Part shown: in pieces, positions 1 through 8,338 of the stretch | Layout: each line of letters starts with the position of its first letter | How positions within the stretch are numbered: the stretch's first letter is position 1 | IMG/VR virus record: IMGVR_UViG_3300006100_000062 | Coordinates: 1-28,302 of that record | Length of the DNA: 28,302 bases | Source: a virus | Strand: one strand, 5' to 3' | Position numbers and translations under genes: made by a program | The notes under the pieces: generated by a model | The model's input: only the letters and a program-made list of their open reading frames with translations | Database searches by the model: none | What the model was told of the DNA's origin: nothing

Positions 1-2
1 TG

Positions 3-272
3 GGTTCGAATGGACCTACATTTGTCGCACCTGGCACAATCATAAACATACTAAACCCAGGCGGGGTGGAATCAAAGAATGCTTTTGCTGACTACATGGT
101 AGAATGGTATAGCATGAATCCTAATAAGATTATGCAGTCATCTGGTTTTTATGAAGCTTTAATCAAAGATGCTTCAAAAGCAATTAATGATGGTCAAGGC
201 GTTGCAGGTGTTATAAAAGCTGCTAAAGCTTTAGCCGATAAAGTTGGCGGTACAATTAAGGAGATAGCATAA
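3..272 (+). CDS. Neck or tail-completion protein, C-terminal fragment
   Basis: The reading frame is open from the left edge to a TAA at 270-272, so the true start lies outside the window. A GTG at 66 is in frame, but the codons before it (reading G-S-N-G-P-T-F-V-A-P-G-T) look coding, so I treat the gene as 5'-truncated. The visible 89 residues begin with a Gly/Pro-rich stretch and end in alanine- and lysine-rich helix-forming sequence. Its stop overlaps the ATG of the next gene (TAATG), which implies translational coupling. Lying directly before a tail terminator and the tail tube gene, it fits a head-tail connector or HK97 gp10-like tail-completion protein. That function is inferred from position only; no diagnostic motif is visible. 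Confidence 0.6.
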   Translation, partial: GSNGPTFVAPGTIINILNPGGVESKNAFADYMVEWYSMNPNKIMQSSGFYEALIKDASKAINDGQGVAGVIKAAKALADKVGGTIKEIA

Positions 273-784
273 TGGCAGATTATACAAAAGTAGCATCATA
301 TGATGTAAGAAAAGTGATATGGCAAGAACTTCAAGATGCTGGTCTTTTCAATGAAAATGATTATGTAGCGGATGGCTTTGCTATGCCCCTGATTCCAATT
401 ATCCCATCTCAACAAGTTCCAGAATTTAATAACCTACTGCCTGGGAAGACTTATATAGTTTATGATATTATGCAAAAGAATTATGGCGTACAATGGTGGA
501 TGTCTCAAGAAAGCATGACAATCGAAATTACTTCAACATCTCCCGAAGAGATACAGACTGTAAGCAACTTAATGGTAGACGTATTTAGAAGGTATGATAA
601 GTCAGCTTCTGAGGTTAATTTAAAGCTAGACCCAGAAAGCCCCTACAACTTCCACTTTTTCAAGCTAGTCAGCAATGACCCAGTTCAGTCGTTTCAGACA
701 GAAGGCGGGATGATGACAGGTGTAATGACCATAGATTATGTCTATAGTCGAGACCTAGATCCAGTAACTGGAAGATACCTGTAA
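272..784 (+). CDS. Probable tail terminator protein
   Basis: This 170-residue protein starts at the ATG that overlaps the previous stop. It has a helical N-terminus, a Pro/Ile-rich middle and an alternating beta/helix C-terminal half, with a segment around residues 88-112 (T-S-P-E-E-I-Q-T-V-S) resembling the helix that packs against the sheet in tail terminator folds. Length, fold impression and position immediately before the major tail protein match the protein that caps the tail tube and joins it to the head. Recognition rests mainly on synteny; a tail-to-head joining protein of another family is the main alternative. Confidence 0.55.
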   Translation: MADYTKVASYDVRKVIWQELQDAGLFNENDYVADGFAMPLIPIIPSQQVPEFNNLLPGKTYIVYDIMQKNYGVQWWMSQESMTIEITSTSPEEIQTVSNLMVDVFRRYDKSASEVNLKLDPESPYNFHFFKLVSNDPVQSFQTEGGMMTGVMTIDYVYSRDLDPVTGRYL

Positions 785-788
785 AACT

Positions 789-816
789 TTGTTTTATTAA
801 GCTTTAATGCTATGCT
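789..816 (+). promoter_or_regulatory. Possible promoter of the major tail protein gene
   Basis: A TTGTTT at 789-794 is followed after 16 bases by TATGCT at 811-816, with TG at 808-809 giving an extended -10. Only part of each hexamer matches consensus. The 98-base leader before the tail tube gene and the terminator behind that gene make a promoter here reasonable. Confidence 0.3.
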
Positions 817-847
817 TTATCTGAGGAAATGTGAATTACATGCTTTT

Positions 848-861
848 TTATTTTAAAATAA
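848..861. repeat. AT-only perfect palindrome in the tail tube leader
   Basis: TTATTTTAAAATAA is a perfect 7+7 palindrome directly before the SD sequence. It may be an operator-like site or a weak hairpin, or chance in AT-rich sequence. No function can be assigned. Confidence 0.4.
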
Positions 862-882
862 ATAAGGTGGTGAAATAAATAA

Positions 883-1617
883 ATGGCTACAAATACTAGA
901 AACGTAATCGTTGGTGCAGCAGATCTTTTCGTAAGCACAGGAACTGGCTCAAGCCGTCCAGCAACAACAGATGCAGCTCTATCAACATTGTTCGGTGGCT
1001 CTTCAAAGGCTTCCGCACGTACAGGTTTGATTAACTCAGCTAATTATCGTGAAGTAGGTTACACATCTACAGGTCTTGAAGTTTCATACGAGCCAGTATA
1101 TGGTGAAGTTATGGTTGATCAGCTTCTTGATGCAGCACGTCTTTTCAAGCAGACTCTTAAGGTTATCCTTAAGTCAGAGCTTGCAGAAGCAACTCTCGAG
1201 AATCTTCAGCTTTCATGGGGTCAAATGGATACCTATTATGCAAATACAGGTTCTGCAATTGCTCCAGTAACAAATCTTAATGAATCAACTCCAGTATCAG
1301 GCGAAACTGGTGCGACACTTAATCTCGCAGCAGGTGCTCTTGGTGATGCCCCAGTAGAGCGTGTACTCATTGCCGTAGGTAATGCTCCACGTACAATTGG
1401 TGCAGCTACAGGTGGTTCAACTTCTGATCTCCGTAACAAGGAGCGTGTTTATGTTGCACGTCGTGTAGTATCTATTGATACAACAATGCATGCACTTAAG
1501 CGTGATGCAGCAACCGTGTTCCCAGTGAACTTCCGTTGCTTGCCAGACGATACAGATCCATCATACGCAGGCCGTGAATACGGTGTCGTTATTGACCGTG
1601 TATGGGGAACTATCTAA
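883..1617 (+). CDS. Major tail protein (tail tube subunit)
   Basis: The product has 244 residues and is preceded by the strong SD sequence AAGGTGGTGA at 864-873. It is rich in Ala, Thr, Gly and Val with beta-strand character. Near residues 60-75 it has G-L-E-V-S-Y-E-P-V-Y-G-E-V, typical of tube subunits in which early strands precede a helix (V-D-Q-L-L-D-A-A-R). The C-terminal part (F-P-V-N-F-R-C-L-P-D-D and a final V-I-D-R-V-W-G-T-I) also fits siphovirus tube proteins. It would polymerise into stacked hexameric rings around the tape measure protein. It follows the tail terminator and precedes the chaperone pair. Codon choice looks more uniform and C-ending than in the neighbours, as expected for a very highly expressed gene. 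A rho-independent terminator follows directly. Confidence 0.85.
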   Translation: MATNTRNVIVGAADLFVSTGTGSSRPATTDAALSTLFGGSSKASARTGLINSANYREVGYTSTGLEVSYEPVYGEVMVDQLLDAARLFKQTLKVILKSELAEATLENLQLSWGQMDTYYANTGSAIAPVTNLNESTPVSGETGATLNLAAGALGDAPVERVLIAVGNAPRTIGAATGGSTSDLRNKERVYVARRVVSIDTTMHALKRDAATVFPVNFRCLPDDTDPSYAGREYGVVIDRVWGTI

Positions 1618-1648
1618 TCTTTGATTAGACTATAACTTAATATAGAAT

Positions 1649-1681
1649 TTCAAGCCCTCCGAGAAATCGGGGGGTCTTGAA
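1649..1681 (+). terminator. Rho-independent terminator behind the tail tube gene
   Basis: The left arm (1649-1662) pairs with the right arm (1667-1681) around a GAAA tetraloop. About 14 base pairs form, with one G-T wobble and one bulged T, and the loop-proximal stem is GC-rich. A modest T-rich stretch (ATTTGTATT) follows. It lies 31 bases after the tail tube stop codon and before the next promoter. Confidence 0.8.
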
Positions 1682-1701
1682 TTTGTATTCATGCATAATA
1701 T

Positions 1702-1710
1702 TGGTATAAT
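1702..1710 (+). promoter_or_regulatory. Extended -10 promoter for the tail chaperone operon
   Basis: TGGTATAAT is a perfect extended -10 element. A weak TTGTAT lies at 1683-1688. The 13 bases TTGGTATAATTTA (1701-1713) recur identically at 27450-27462. The SD AAAGGAG (1722-1728) and a TTG start (1736) follow. Confidence 0.7.
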
Positions 1711-1735
1711 TTAACTAACACAAAGGAGCTATAAA

Positions 1736-2074
1736 TTGGCAACAGCAGTATATGATATTGTAGACATTGAACTCAGTGACGGATCACAGATCACATTGAA
1801 GCCTCTGCCTATTAAGCAGATTAGAAAATTTATGGAAGTTATTCAGACAATGGATGATCCAGCTAATGCAGATGAAAATGCAGCTATGGATATATTTATT
1901 AAGGCAGCAATGATTTGCCTCGAAACATCAGCCAGACCAGAACTCGGAACTGATAGAGATCAGTTTGAGAATGTAATTGAAATTCCTACAATGATGAAGA
2001 TTCTTGAAATTTGTGGGGGTCTAAAATTAACTGACCCAAACCTCCTGGGAGCGGCACTAGTTGGGACGAACTAG
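1736..2074 (+). CDS. Tail assembly chaperone, short form (gpG-like)
   Basis: The 112-residue product starts at TTG (1736), seven bases after a strong AAAGGAG, so the rare start is well supported. The N-terminus is a beta stretch (Y-D-I-V-D-I-E-L-S-D-G-S-Q-I-T-L) followed by the K-P-L-P-I-K-Q-I-R-K-F motif common in tail chaperones, then acidic helices. It ends at a TAG (2072-2074) that lies inside a small hairpin. It sits between the tail tube and tape measure genes, exactly where the lambda gpG equivalent lies. The role would be to bind and protect the tape measure protein until the tube assembles on it. A second product arises by -1 frameshifting near its end. Confidence 0.85.
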   Translation: MATAVYDIVDIELSDGSQITLKPLPIKQIRKFMEVIQTMDDPANADENAAMDIFIKAAMICLETSARPELGTDRDQFENVIEIPTMMKILEICGGLKLTDPNLLGAALVGTN

Positions 2075-2361
2075 ACCTACGCTCCTTAGAGTCTGAAGTT
2101 TTCTTGCTGGGTCATTGGAAAAATTTCGATGAACTAGAAAGTAATATTTCTTTGGAGGAGTTGATGGCTTTGCTAGATGCTTCAAGAAAGAAAGCAGCTG
2201 AAGACAGAAAGTTCCTTGCAGCAATTCAGGGAATTGAGTTGGATGAAGTTGAGGAAGAACCTGTAGATGTTGCAGATCTTCGAAACAGCTTCCAGGCCAA
2301 ACAAGAAGGATTCGGTGAAGGCGAAGGTCTTGGCTTTATGACTTTAGGGGGTGAGGATTAA
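1736..2361 (+). CDS. Tail assembly chaperone, -1 frameshift product (gpGT-like)
   Basis: Reading 1736-2041 and then continuing from 2041 after a -1 slip gives about 208 residues: 102 from the short form plus a 106-residue extension. The extension frame opens only after a TGA at 2032-2034 and closes with TAA at 2359-2361, so the shift must happen between 2035 and 2072. CCCAAAC at 2035-2041 is read C-CCA-AAC in the first frame, a perfect X-XXY-YYZ site. The extension is helical, with W-D-E-L-D-L-R-S-L-E-S-E-V-F-L-L-G-H-W, and ends in an acidic, Gly-rich tail. It has no convincing start codon and SD of its own. In lambda-like phages the T extension recruits tail tube subunits. The stop overlaps the tape measure ATG. 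Confidence 0.85.
2035..2041 (+). promoter_or_regulatory. -1 ribosomal slippery heptamer CCCAAAC
   Basis: CCCAAAC is in the exact phase needed for tandem slippage from CCA-AAC to CCC-AAA. It lies between the upstream stop of the -1 frame (2032-2034) and the zero-frame TAG (2072-2074). Confidence 0.85.
2057..2074 (+). promoter_or_regulatory. Hairpin downstream of the slippery site
   Basis: CTAGTT (2057-2062) pairs perfectly with AACTAG (2069-2074) around a six-base loop. The stem begins 15 bases past the heptamer and contains the zero-frame stop codon. At six base pairs it is weak, so its stimulatory role is uncertain. Confidence 0.5.
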
Positions 2362-5300
2362 TGGCTAATGTTGAATTAAACATAGTAGCATTAGGAGATT
2401 TTTCATCTGTTAATGCAGGAATTAAATCACTTCAAGAGCAAGTAGCTCTCCTTCAAAAAAATCTTTCAGGTGTTGGATTAAATGCAACACTAACAAAAGA
2501 CCTAGCAGGCATGCAAGCTCAGTTCAAGCAGACTATGCTTTCAGCTGGGCAGTTTACACAATCAACAGTTGCAATGACATCCGAAACAGAACGTTTTGGA
2601 ACAGCTCTTGCAGCAGGTAAACTAAAGCTTACAGATTATTATAATATTATTCGTCAAAAAACTTCTGAGGCTGTAACTCAAGTTAAAGCATTAGCTATTG
2701 AACAAACTAAACTTCAAAACTCAATTGTCATGAACGATCCTTCCAAGCAAGGAATTTTATCTGTATATACACCCACACAAATTGACAAAGTTTCTAATGC
2801 TACAAGGATAGCTGCAAATGAAGCAAACCTTTATGCAATTGCAGTTCAAAAGGGATCTCAAGCCCTTACAAACTGGGGTAAGAATACACAGTGGGCGGGT
2901 CGTCAGTTAACTGTCGGTATGTCTGTACCATTAATGATATTTGGACAGCAAGCAACATCAGCATTTACATCTGTAAATACAGAGCTTACTAGATTACAAA
3001 GACTTTATGGTGAAGGACTTAAGCCACCAAGCCAAGCTGAACTTGATCAAATTTCAGGTCAGGTTTTACAGCTAGGAAAGCAAATTGCCAATACAATGGG
3101 TATTGCACAAACTGAAACTGTTAAGACTGCTGCTAACTTTGCAGCAATGGGTAAGCAAGGCCAAGATCTTCTTAATATTACAATGCAGGCGGAAAGACTT
3201 TCAAAGCTTGGCGGTATTGACACAAATCAATCAACCAATGCTATTGTTGCTCTTCAAAACGTATATAGAGTTAGCACAACAAACTTAGCAGACGCAGTTA
3301 ACTTCCTATCTGATATGCAAAAGCAAACAACAATGTCTCTTTCCGATATGACGGATGCGATCCCTCGTGTTGGACCAATTATGCAGCAGTTGGGTGGAAG
3401 CTATAAGGATACAGCTGTTATGCTTCTTGCTATGAAAGAAGCTGGTGTACCAGCTGCACAAGCTGCTAACGCACTTAAATCTGCATTTGCATCTATCATC
3501 GCACCTACATCTGCAGCAACACAAGAATTTTCTAAATTTGGAATTAATTTATCTGCAGTTAAAAATGCAGGAACTCCAGTACAAATGATTGAAAAACTAC
3601 AAGAAGGTCTTAAAGGATTAACACCACTTGTCAGAGAACAATTAATTGAAAAGCTTTTTGGTAAGTTTCAGTTTGCTCGTGTGTCAGCACTTCTTGACAA
3701 CTTTGGTAGAATTGGATCTCAAACCCAAAATGCATTGAAGGTTGCAGGAGCAACATCTAGTCAGTTAGCAGACCTTGCAAACCAAGAAATGAAGCAAGCA
3801 ACATCTTCTCCAACTGCTAAATATCAGAGAGCACTTGAAACATTTAAAGCCGATCTTGTTCCAGTAGGACAAAAGATTCTTGAATTTGCAACCAAACTCA
3901 TGAACTTTGGTAATGCTGTTGCCAATGTATTTGGTAAGCTCCCAGGCCCAGTTAAAACAGTTATGGGTGCAATAGCAATTGGTGTAGTTCTGGCTGGACC
4001 AATCATCATGTTAACTGGTTTGATGGCCAACTTTATAGGATTCCTTGTTAAGGGTATATTTAACATTAAGCAACTTGCAACAGGTGGCAAGACTTTAGGT
4101 CAACTATTAACTCCAGAACTTGTTGCTGCTCAAAATGCTTCAAGAATGTTTAATGATGATATGTTAAACAATGTAAGCTCTGTTGATTTGCTTGCAGGTG
4201 CAATTGATAAGCTTACAATTAGTATTAATGGAATGGTGAAAGCTCTTGACGTTGGAACGGGAGTAGATGGCCTAGTACAAACAATTGGTGCAGTTGCAAC
4301 AACAGAAGCATCTGTATATACACAGATGCACCTACCTGGATTTAATAGCGGAACAACAAGCGTTCCAGGAAGTGGCAATGAAGATAATTATCCAGCATTG
4401 TTAACTCCAGGTGAGGCAGTAATCCCTGCTGATAAGGCAAGAATGTATGGTCCGTTTATTTCAGCAATGATTGATGGTACATTGCCTAGACATAGAAGTG
4501 GAACAAAGGGCTACGCAACAACGCTTTCAGAAGATCACCCACTTGCTGGAGTTGTTTCAGCTCTTGATGCAAAAGAACAAGCTAAAGCAATTCAACTTAT
4601 TAATGCTGAAGAATCAAAGCTTTTGTCAACTACTGCAAAGATTGGAGATTCTTTAAAGCCAGCAGCACTTGTTGAAATGAGAAAGAATCTTAAAGGTGCA
4701 ATCGAAGACGTACAATCGTCTGGCAAGAAACTTACTTCTGGAAGCCTTGGCACAGCATATAGATCTCGTTCTACAGCTTTAGAAGATATTTCTGACCCAA
4801 CATTACGATCATACTTTGCGGGCAAGGGAGTTACGGAAGTCCCAGCAGTAGGATTTAGAGCGGGAATGAATGCTAATTCATCATCACAAATGCAGTTCGG
4901 TCACGTAGGCTCTGGTGTACAAATGTCTGCATCTGATATGTTGATGCAGGTTAAAAGCGGTGCTATTGAATTAAAGGGTAAGGCATTAACTGATTTAGAA
5001 GAACTTGTTAGAAAGTCTCCAGATTCTCGTGTAGGAATAAAGAGTGGCCTAGGCTACGATATGGCTGGTAAGTATAACAATGTCATGCATCCAGGAAAAG
5101 GCGGAGCAAACCTCGGTGAGTTTGTAGATGATTATAAAGCTGGCGGTGCGGGTAAGTGGGATCAATCATTAGTTCATGCTGGAGTTAATCCTAATGATCC
5201 AACTGTACTAGAAGCTAAAAAAGCATATGATGATGCAATGGTCCAAGAACTTGAAAACCTTAAAGAAAAGGTTGGACCTAATTTTGGCATTATGGATTCA

Positions 5301-7832
5301 GATATTACTCAAATTGAGGCATCTGTAAGAGAAAAAATTCGTGGTATATATCCAGCATTTGCAAGCATAGTTGATAAAGCAGAAAAGACTATTACTGAAA
5401 TTCGTGTAGATGGCGGTAATAGATTAGGCGGTTCAAGCCCTTATTCAGGCAGAGTTGCAGGCGGTTGGGGAGCATCAGACATGCTCAATGCAGAAGCTAT
5501 GGCACTGTCTGGTAAAAATGCTGTTGATGAAATTCTTGTATCAGCCAAAAAAGAAGGAAGAATTAATAGTCCTTCAGAATTATTTAGTGAAGAAGTCGGT
5601 GTTCCAATTGGCCAGGGAATTCAAAAAGGTTTCCAAGAAACACTTCCTGGCATGGAAAACATGCTTTCTACTTCTATGCAAGACATTGCAAACACACTAC
5701 TTGCTGAAGATAAGCAGTTTAATCTTATAGGTGCAACTATTCCAGAAGCACTCGGAAAAGGAATTGTTGAAACAACCCCAGAAGCACTTGCTATTGCAAA
5801 AGACTTTGCTATGCAGACTGGAAATGCAATCAATACAACACTCGAAGAAGAGGCTGTTAAAACTAGAGGCATTGTAGGTAGAATTGCTTCAAGCAAGATG
5901 GGCCTTGCTAGCGGTATGATGGGTGTTGGTATGGTTGGTGGCATGATCGGTGGCAGTGCAGGTTCGGCTTTAGGCACTGCAGGTTCACTTGCAGGTATGG
6001 CTGGAATGATGGCTCCAAAAGAATACGCTGCAGAAGTTATGGCGGGAGTATTTGCAGTCTCTCTACTCTACTCAGGTGTATCTAAACTTATTGAAATGGA
6101 AAAGCAACACCAAGCAGCTGCAGACTCTGCTTATCAAACAAGTGATAGCGTTATGTCTCAATATAAAGATGGAATTGATAAAGTTAATTCAGCTCTTTCT
6201 TCAACTGCAGATTATGTAAATGCAATTCCAGCCACAAAGAATGTAACTGTAAATATTAATCAGACAACTTCAGGAAGTACCGCAGGTGGTGGACTTTCTC
6301 CTGATGCACTTTCTGCAAACGTAAAAAGAATTGAAGCTCTTGATAAGAGCAATGTTGAAAGATTAAATTTTGAAGGTTTGAGAGATATTGGAGATGGTAG
6401 TGGAAATCAACAGATTGCTTTCCTTACTAAATTAGCTAAAGCACAGGCAGCAAGAGGTGGGTCGCAAGGAGATGTAACAAGTTATTTGTCAGGACTAGCC
6501 CAGACTGCAGGTCAAGGTTTTGTAACAGGAGATAGATTAAATTCAGCAATTGCTGCTGTATTTAAGGGCGGACAGCAAAAAGCAATTACCGATACTGTGT
6601 CTGGACAAATTGATTTTGTTACAAATGATACTTTAAAGGGATTTGCTCAATCTAAGGACGGAATGACAATCCCTGGCGTTAGCTATGTAGATTCACAGCA
6701 AGCAAGAAATGAAGCTGTTAATTCAATTAATGATTTAATCACAAATAAGGGCCAGGGTCAAACATTTGAGATGGCAACTGATATAACTCAATCAAAGGCA
6801 AAAAGAGATTCTTATATTAACGCTTTAGCTAATACTTCTTATAATAAAGCTCCAGATATCGTTACGGATGCTATGTCAAGATCTACAGACCCATCAATGC
6901 AAAACCTTGCACGTCAACTTCAAACAGTCGGTGCAAGCGGTAAAACTCTAGCTGATAAGTTAAGACTTGTAAATGAAAACACCGTAATCGGTCAAACATT
7001 GATGAATTCTAGTTGGGTTGCTAAGGGTAAAGAAATTACTATGCAAAAAGAATTTATTGCATGGCAAGAAAAAAATGCAGCAGCATTAAAAGCAGGAACA
7101 ATTGCTACAGGAGACTTCTTTAAGCAAAATAAAGATTGGGCAACATGGGCAGATAATTGGACTGCTCCAATTCCGCCAGGTTCTTCCAGCTCATCAAGTA
7201 GTAGCAGCACTAATGACGGAACTGTAGTAGACCCATCAGTTGCATTGCAAAATAAATATAAAACTCTTATTGATCAGCAAAATAAGCATATTGCATATCT
7301 TGATAAATTGCAGACAGCTATGGACAGAGTTAACACTCTTGCTCAAAATCAGTTAAGCTATGCAACAAAGCAGACTGATATTCAAAATCAAATTACTCAA
7401 GCAATGGCATCTGGAGATTATTTAAAGGCTAACCTGTTAAGACAAGATGCAGCAGCATCAACAGATGAATTTAATAGACAGTCTATAACTAACTCTAATA
7501 AGTCCGCATTGGACGATGCAAAACTTGCAATGTCTGATTTCCAAGACACTATTTCTCAAGGACTTAATCCAACTGCAGCTCAAATTCAAGCTCTCAAAAA
7601 TGTTCAAAAGGTACAATTGGGAACATATACTCAGGCAACAATGAATAGCCCAGCAGCAGTTGCACTTGCAAAGGGTGCATCAACAATGGGTTCTGTAGTT
7701 TCTGCAAGTCCGTCTCAAGACACATATCTTGTTACAATTAATGCAGGTAAGGCATCAGCAGCAGATATAGCAAAAGCACTAGATCAGCTGCAAAAGAAAA
7801 ATGGTGCTAGCTTTACAATTGGAGGTCTATAA
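2361..7832 (+). CDS. Tape measure protein
   Basis: At 1823 residues this is the longest gene in the window; it starts at an ATG overlapping the chaperone stop. Residues 1-170 are coiled-coil-like. About 173-390 match the TP901-type tape measure core: a Q-W-A-G-R-Q-L-T-V-G-M-S-V-P start, then M-G-I-A-Q-T-E-T and repeated helices ending in A-A-Q-A-A-N-A-L-K-S-A-F-A-S-I. Hydrophobic helices lie near 523-570. Near 655-720 is the familiar F-N-S-G-T...P-A-L-L-T-P-G-E-A-V-I-P segment. A Gly/Ala/Met-rich hydrophobic region spans about 1177-1240, a serine run sits near 1608-1617, and the C-terminus is coiled coil. It sets tail length and may form a membrane channel during DNA entry. At about 0.15 nm per residue the tail would be around 270 nm. 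Confidence 0.95.
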   Translation: MANVELNIVALGDFSSVNAGIKSLQEQVALLQKNLSGVGLNATLTKDLAGMQAQFKQTMLSAGQFTQSTVAMTSETERFGTALAAGKLKLTDYYNIIRQKTSEAVTQVKALAIEQTKLQNSIVMNDPSKQGILSVYTPTQIDKVSNATRIAANEANLYAIAVQKGSQALTNWGKNTQWAGRQLTVGMSVPLMIFGQQATSAFTSVNTELTRLQRLYGEGLKPPSQAELDQISGQVLQLGKQIANTMGIAQTETVKTAANFAAMGKQGQDLLNITMQAERLSKLGGIDTNQSTNAIVALQNVYRVSTTNLADAVNFLSDMQKQTTMSLSDMTDAIPRVGPIMQQLGGSYKDTAVMLLAMKEAGVPAAQAANALKSAFASIIAPTSAATQEFSKFGINLSAVKNAGTPVQMIEKLQEGLKGLTPLVREQLIEKLFGKFQFARVSALLDNFGRIGSQTQNALKVAGATSSQLADLANQEMKQATSSPTAKYQRALETFKADLVPVGQKILEFATKLMNFGNAVANVFGKLPGPVKTVMGAIAIGVVLAGPIIMLTGLMANFIGFLVKGIFNIKQLATGGKTLGQLLTPELVAAQNASRMFNDDMLNNVSSVDLLAGAIDKLTISINGMVKALDVGTGVDGLVQTIGAVATTEASVYTQMHLPGFNSGTTSVPGSGNEDNYPALLTPGEAVIPADKARMYGPFISAMIDGTLPRHRSGTKGYATTLSEDHPLAGVVSALDAKEQAKAIQLINAEESKLLSTTAKIGDSLKPAALVEMRKNLKGAIEDVQSSGKKLTSGSLGTAYRSRSTALEDISDPTLRSYFAGKGVTEVPAVGFRAGMNANSSSQMQFGHVGSGVQMSASDMLMQVKSGAIELKGKALTDLEELVRKSPDSRVGIKSGLGYDMAGKYNNVMHPGKGGANLGEFVDDYKAGGAGKWDQSLVHAGVNPNDPTVLEAKKAYDDAMVQELENLKEKVGPNFGIMDSDITQIEASVREKIRGIYPAFASIVDKAEKTITEIRVDGGNRLGGSSPYSGRVAGGWGASDMLNAEAMALSGKNAVDEILVSAKKEGRINSPSELFSEEVGVPIGQGIQKGFQETLPGMENMLSTSMQDIANTLLAEDKQFNLIGATIPEALGKGIVETTPEALAIAKDFAMQTGNAINTTLEEEAVKTRGIVGRIASSKMGLASGMMGVGMVGGMIGGSAGSALGTAGSLAGMAGMMAPKEYAAEVMAGVFAVSLLYSGVSKLIEMEKQHQAAADSAYQTSDSVMSQYKDGIDKVNSALSSTADYVNAIPATKNVTVNINQTTSGSTAGGGLSPDALSANVKRIEALDKSNVERLNFEGLRDIGDGSGNQQIAFLTKLAKAQAARGGSQGDVTSYLSGLAQTAGQGFVTGDRLNSAIAAVFKGGQQKAITDTVSGQIDFVTNDTLKGFAQSKDGMTIPGVSYVDSQQARNEAVNSINDLITNKGQGQTFEMATDITQSKAKRDSYINALANTSYNKAPDIVTDAMSRSTDPSMQNLARQLQTVGASGKTLADKLRLVNENTVIGQTLMNSSWVAKGKEITMQKEFIAWQEKNAAALKAGTIATGDFFKQNKDWATWADNWTAPIPPGSSSSSSSSSTNDGTVVDPSVALQNKYKTLIDQQNKHIAYLDKLQTAMDRVNTLAQNQLSYATKQTDIQNQITQAMASGDYLKANLLRQDAAASTDEFNRQSITNSNKSALDDAKLAMSDFQDTISQGLNPTAAQIQALKNVQKVQLGTYTQATMNSPAAVALAKGASTMGSVVSASPSQDTYLVTINAGKASAADIAKALDQLQKKNGASFTIGGL

Positions 7833-8338
7833 TGTCTCATTTAATTAACGGCGGTATTGCAGTTTCTACTGACAATACAAATTGGTATTATATTACTGAT
7901 GAAAATAGAAACCCAATTAAGATTTCATACGAGGTAATTGAAAAAACCAACCGTATGGCAGACGGAACTTTAAGAAGATTTGTTATTGCTAGAAAACATA
8001 AGATAGCCACTGATTGGAAGCTTACATCATCTTCAAGCGTAATAACTTGGGATCATGCAGTTTTGCCAAACAACTATAAAGGCGTAGGTCTTGCATGGTT
8101 GAAATCATTTTATGAAGCAAATGTATTTGTTCCAATATACGTAAAGGTAATTAGCTCAGGATTATCTACTGATTCTGCTAATCCAACTCCATTTACCCCC
8201 GACCCAGGAACCTTTTTAAGTGCAGTAAACAACTCTTCCGTGTATACTGTATTCATGACATCTTTTACATATGATGTAGAGAAGAGAAGCAATACCCAAG
8301 ATTTGGTCACAGCTAATATAGAATTTACGGAGATATAA
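7832..8338 (+). CDS. Probable distal tail (Dit-like) or minor tail protein
   Basis: This 168-residue protein begins at an ATG overlapping the tape measure stop (TAATG), and its own stop overlaps the hub start. It is beta-rich. An early W-Y-Y-I-T-D-E-N segment leads to I-S-Y-E-V-I-E-K-T-N-R-M-A-D-G-T-L-R-R, followed by K-H-K-I-A-T-D-W-K-L. A late S-F-T-Y-D-V-E-K-R substructure ends in strand-forming V-T-A-N-I-E-F-T-E-I. The slot between tape measure and hub is normally held by Dit, the ring at the end of the tail tube that anchors the hub and fibres. The function is inferred from this position and the beta-rich content; sequence recognition is limited. Confidence 0.6.
   Translation: MSHLINGGIAVSTDNTNWYYITDENRNPIKISYEVIEKTNRMADGTLRRFVIARKHKIATDWKLTSSSSVITWDHAVLPNNYKGVGLAWLKSFYEANVFVPIYVKVISSGLSTDSANPTPFTPDPGTFLSAVNNSSVYTVFMTSFTYDVEKRSNTQDLVTANIEFTEI

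Noticed and set aside
844-854. T-rich stretch before the tail tube gene as a terminator
   Set aside because: No stem-loop precedes it; the nearby palindrome is AT-only and lies after the T-run.
2104-2361. A separate gene starting at 2104
   Set aside because: The frame is open back to 2035 with coding character, and the slippery site joins it to the upstream chaperone; no SD supports an independent start.
2638-2643. TATAAT inside the tape measure gene
   Set aside because: It has no TG extension or -35, and no gene begins after it; expected by chance in AT-rich DNA.
5621-5977. 118-codon antisense frame in the tape measure gene
   Set aside because: It opposes a strongly supported gene and lacks an SD or any recognisable domain; the same applies to the other antisense frames across 3306-7210 and 16670-17395.
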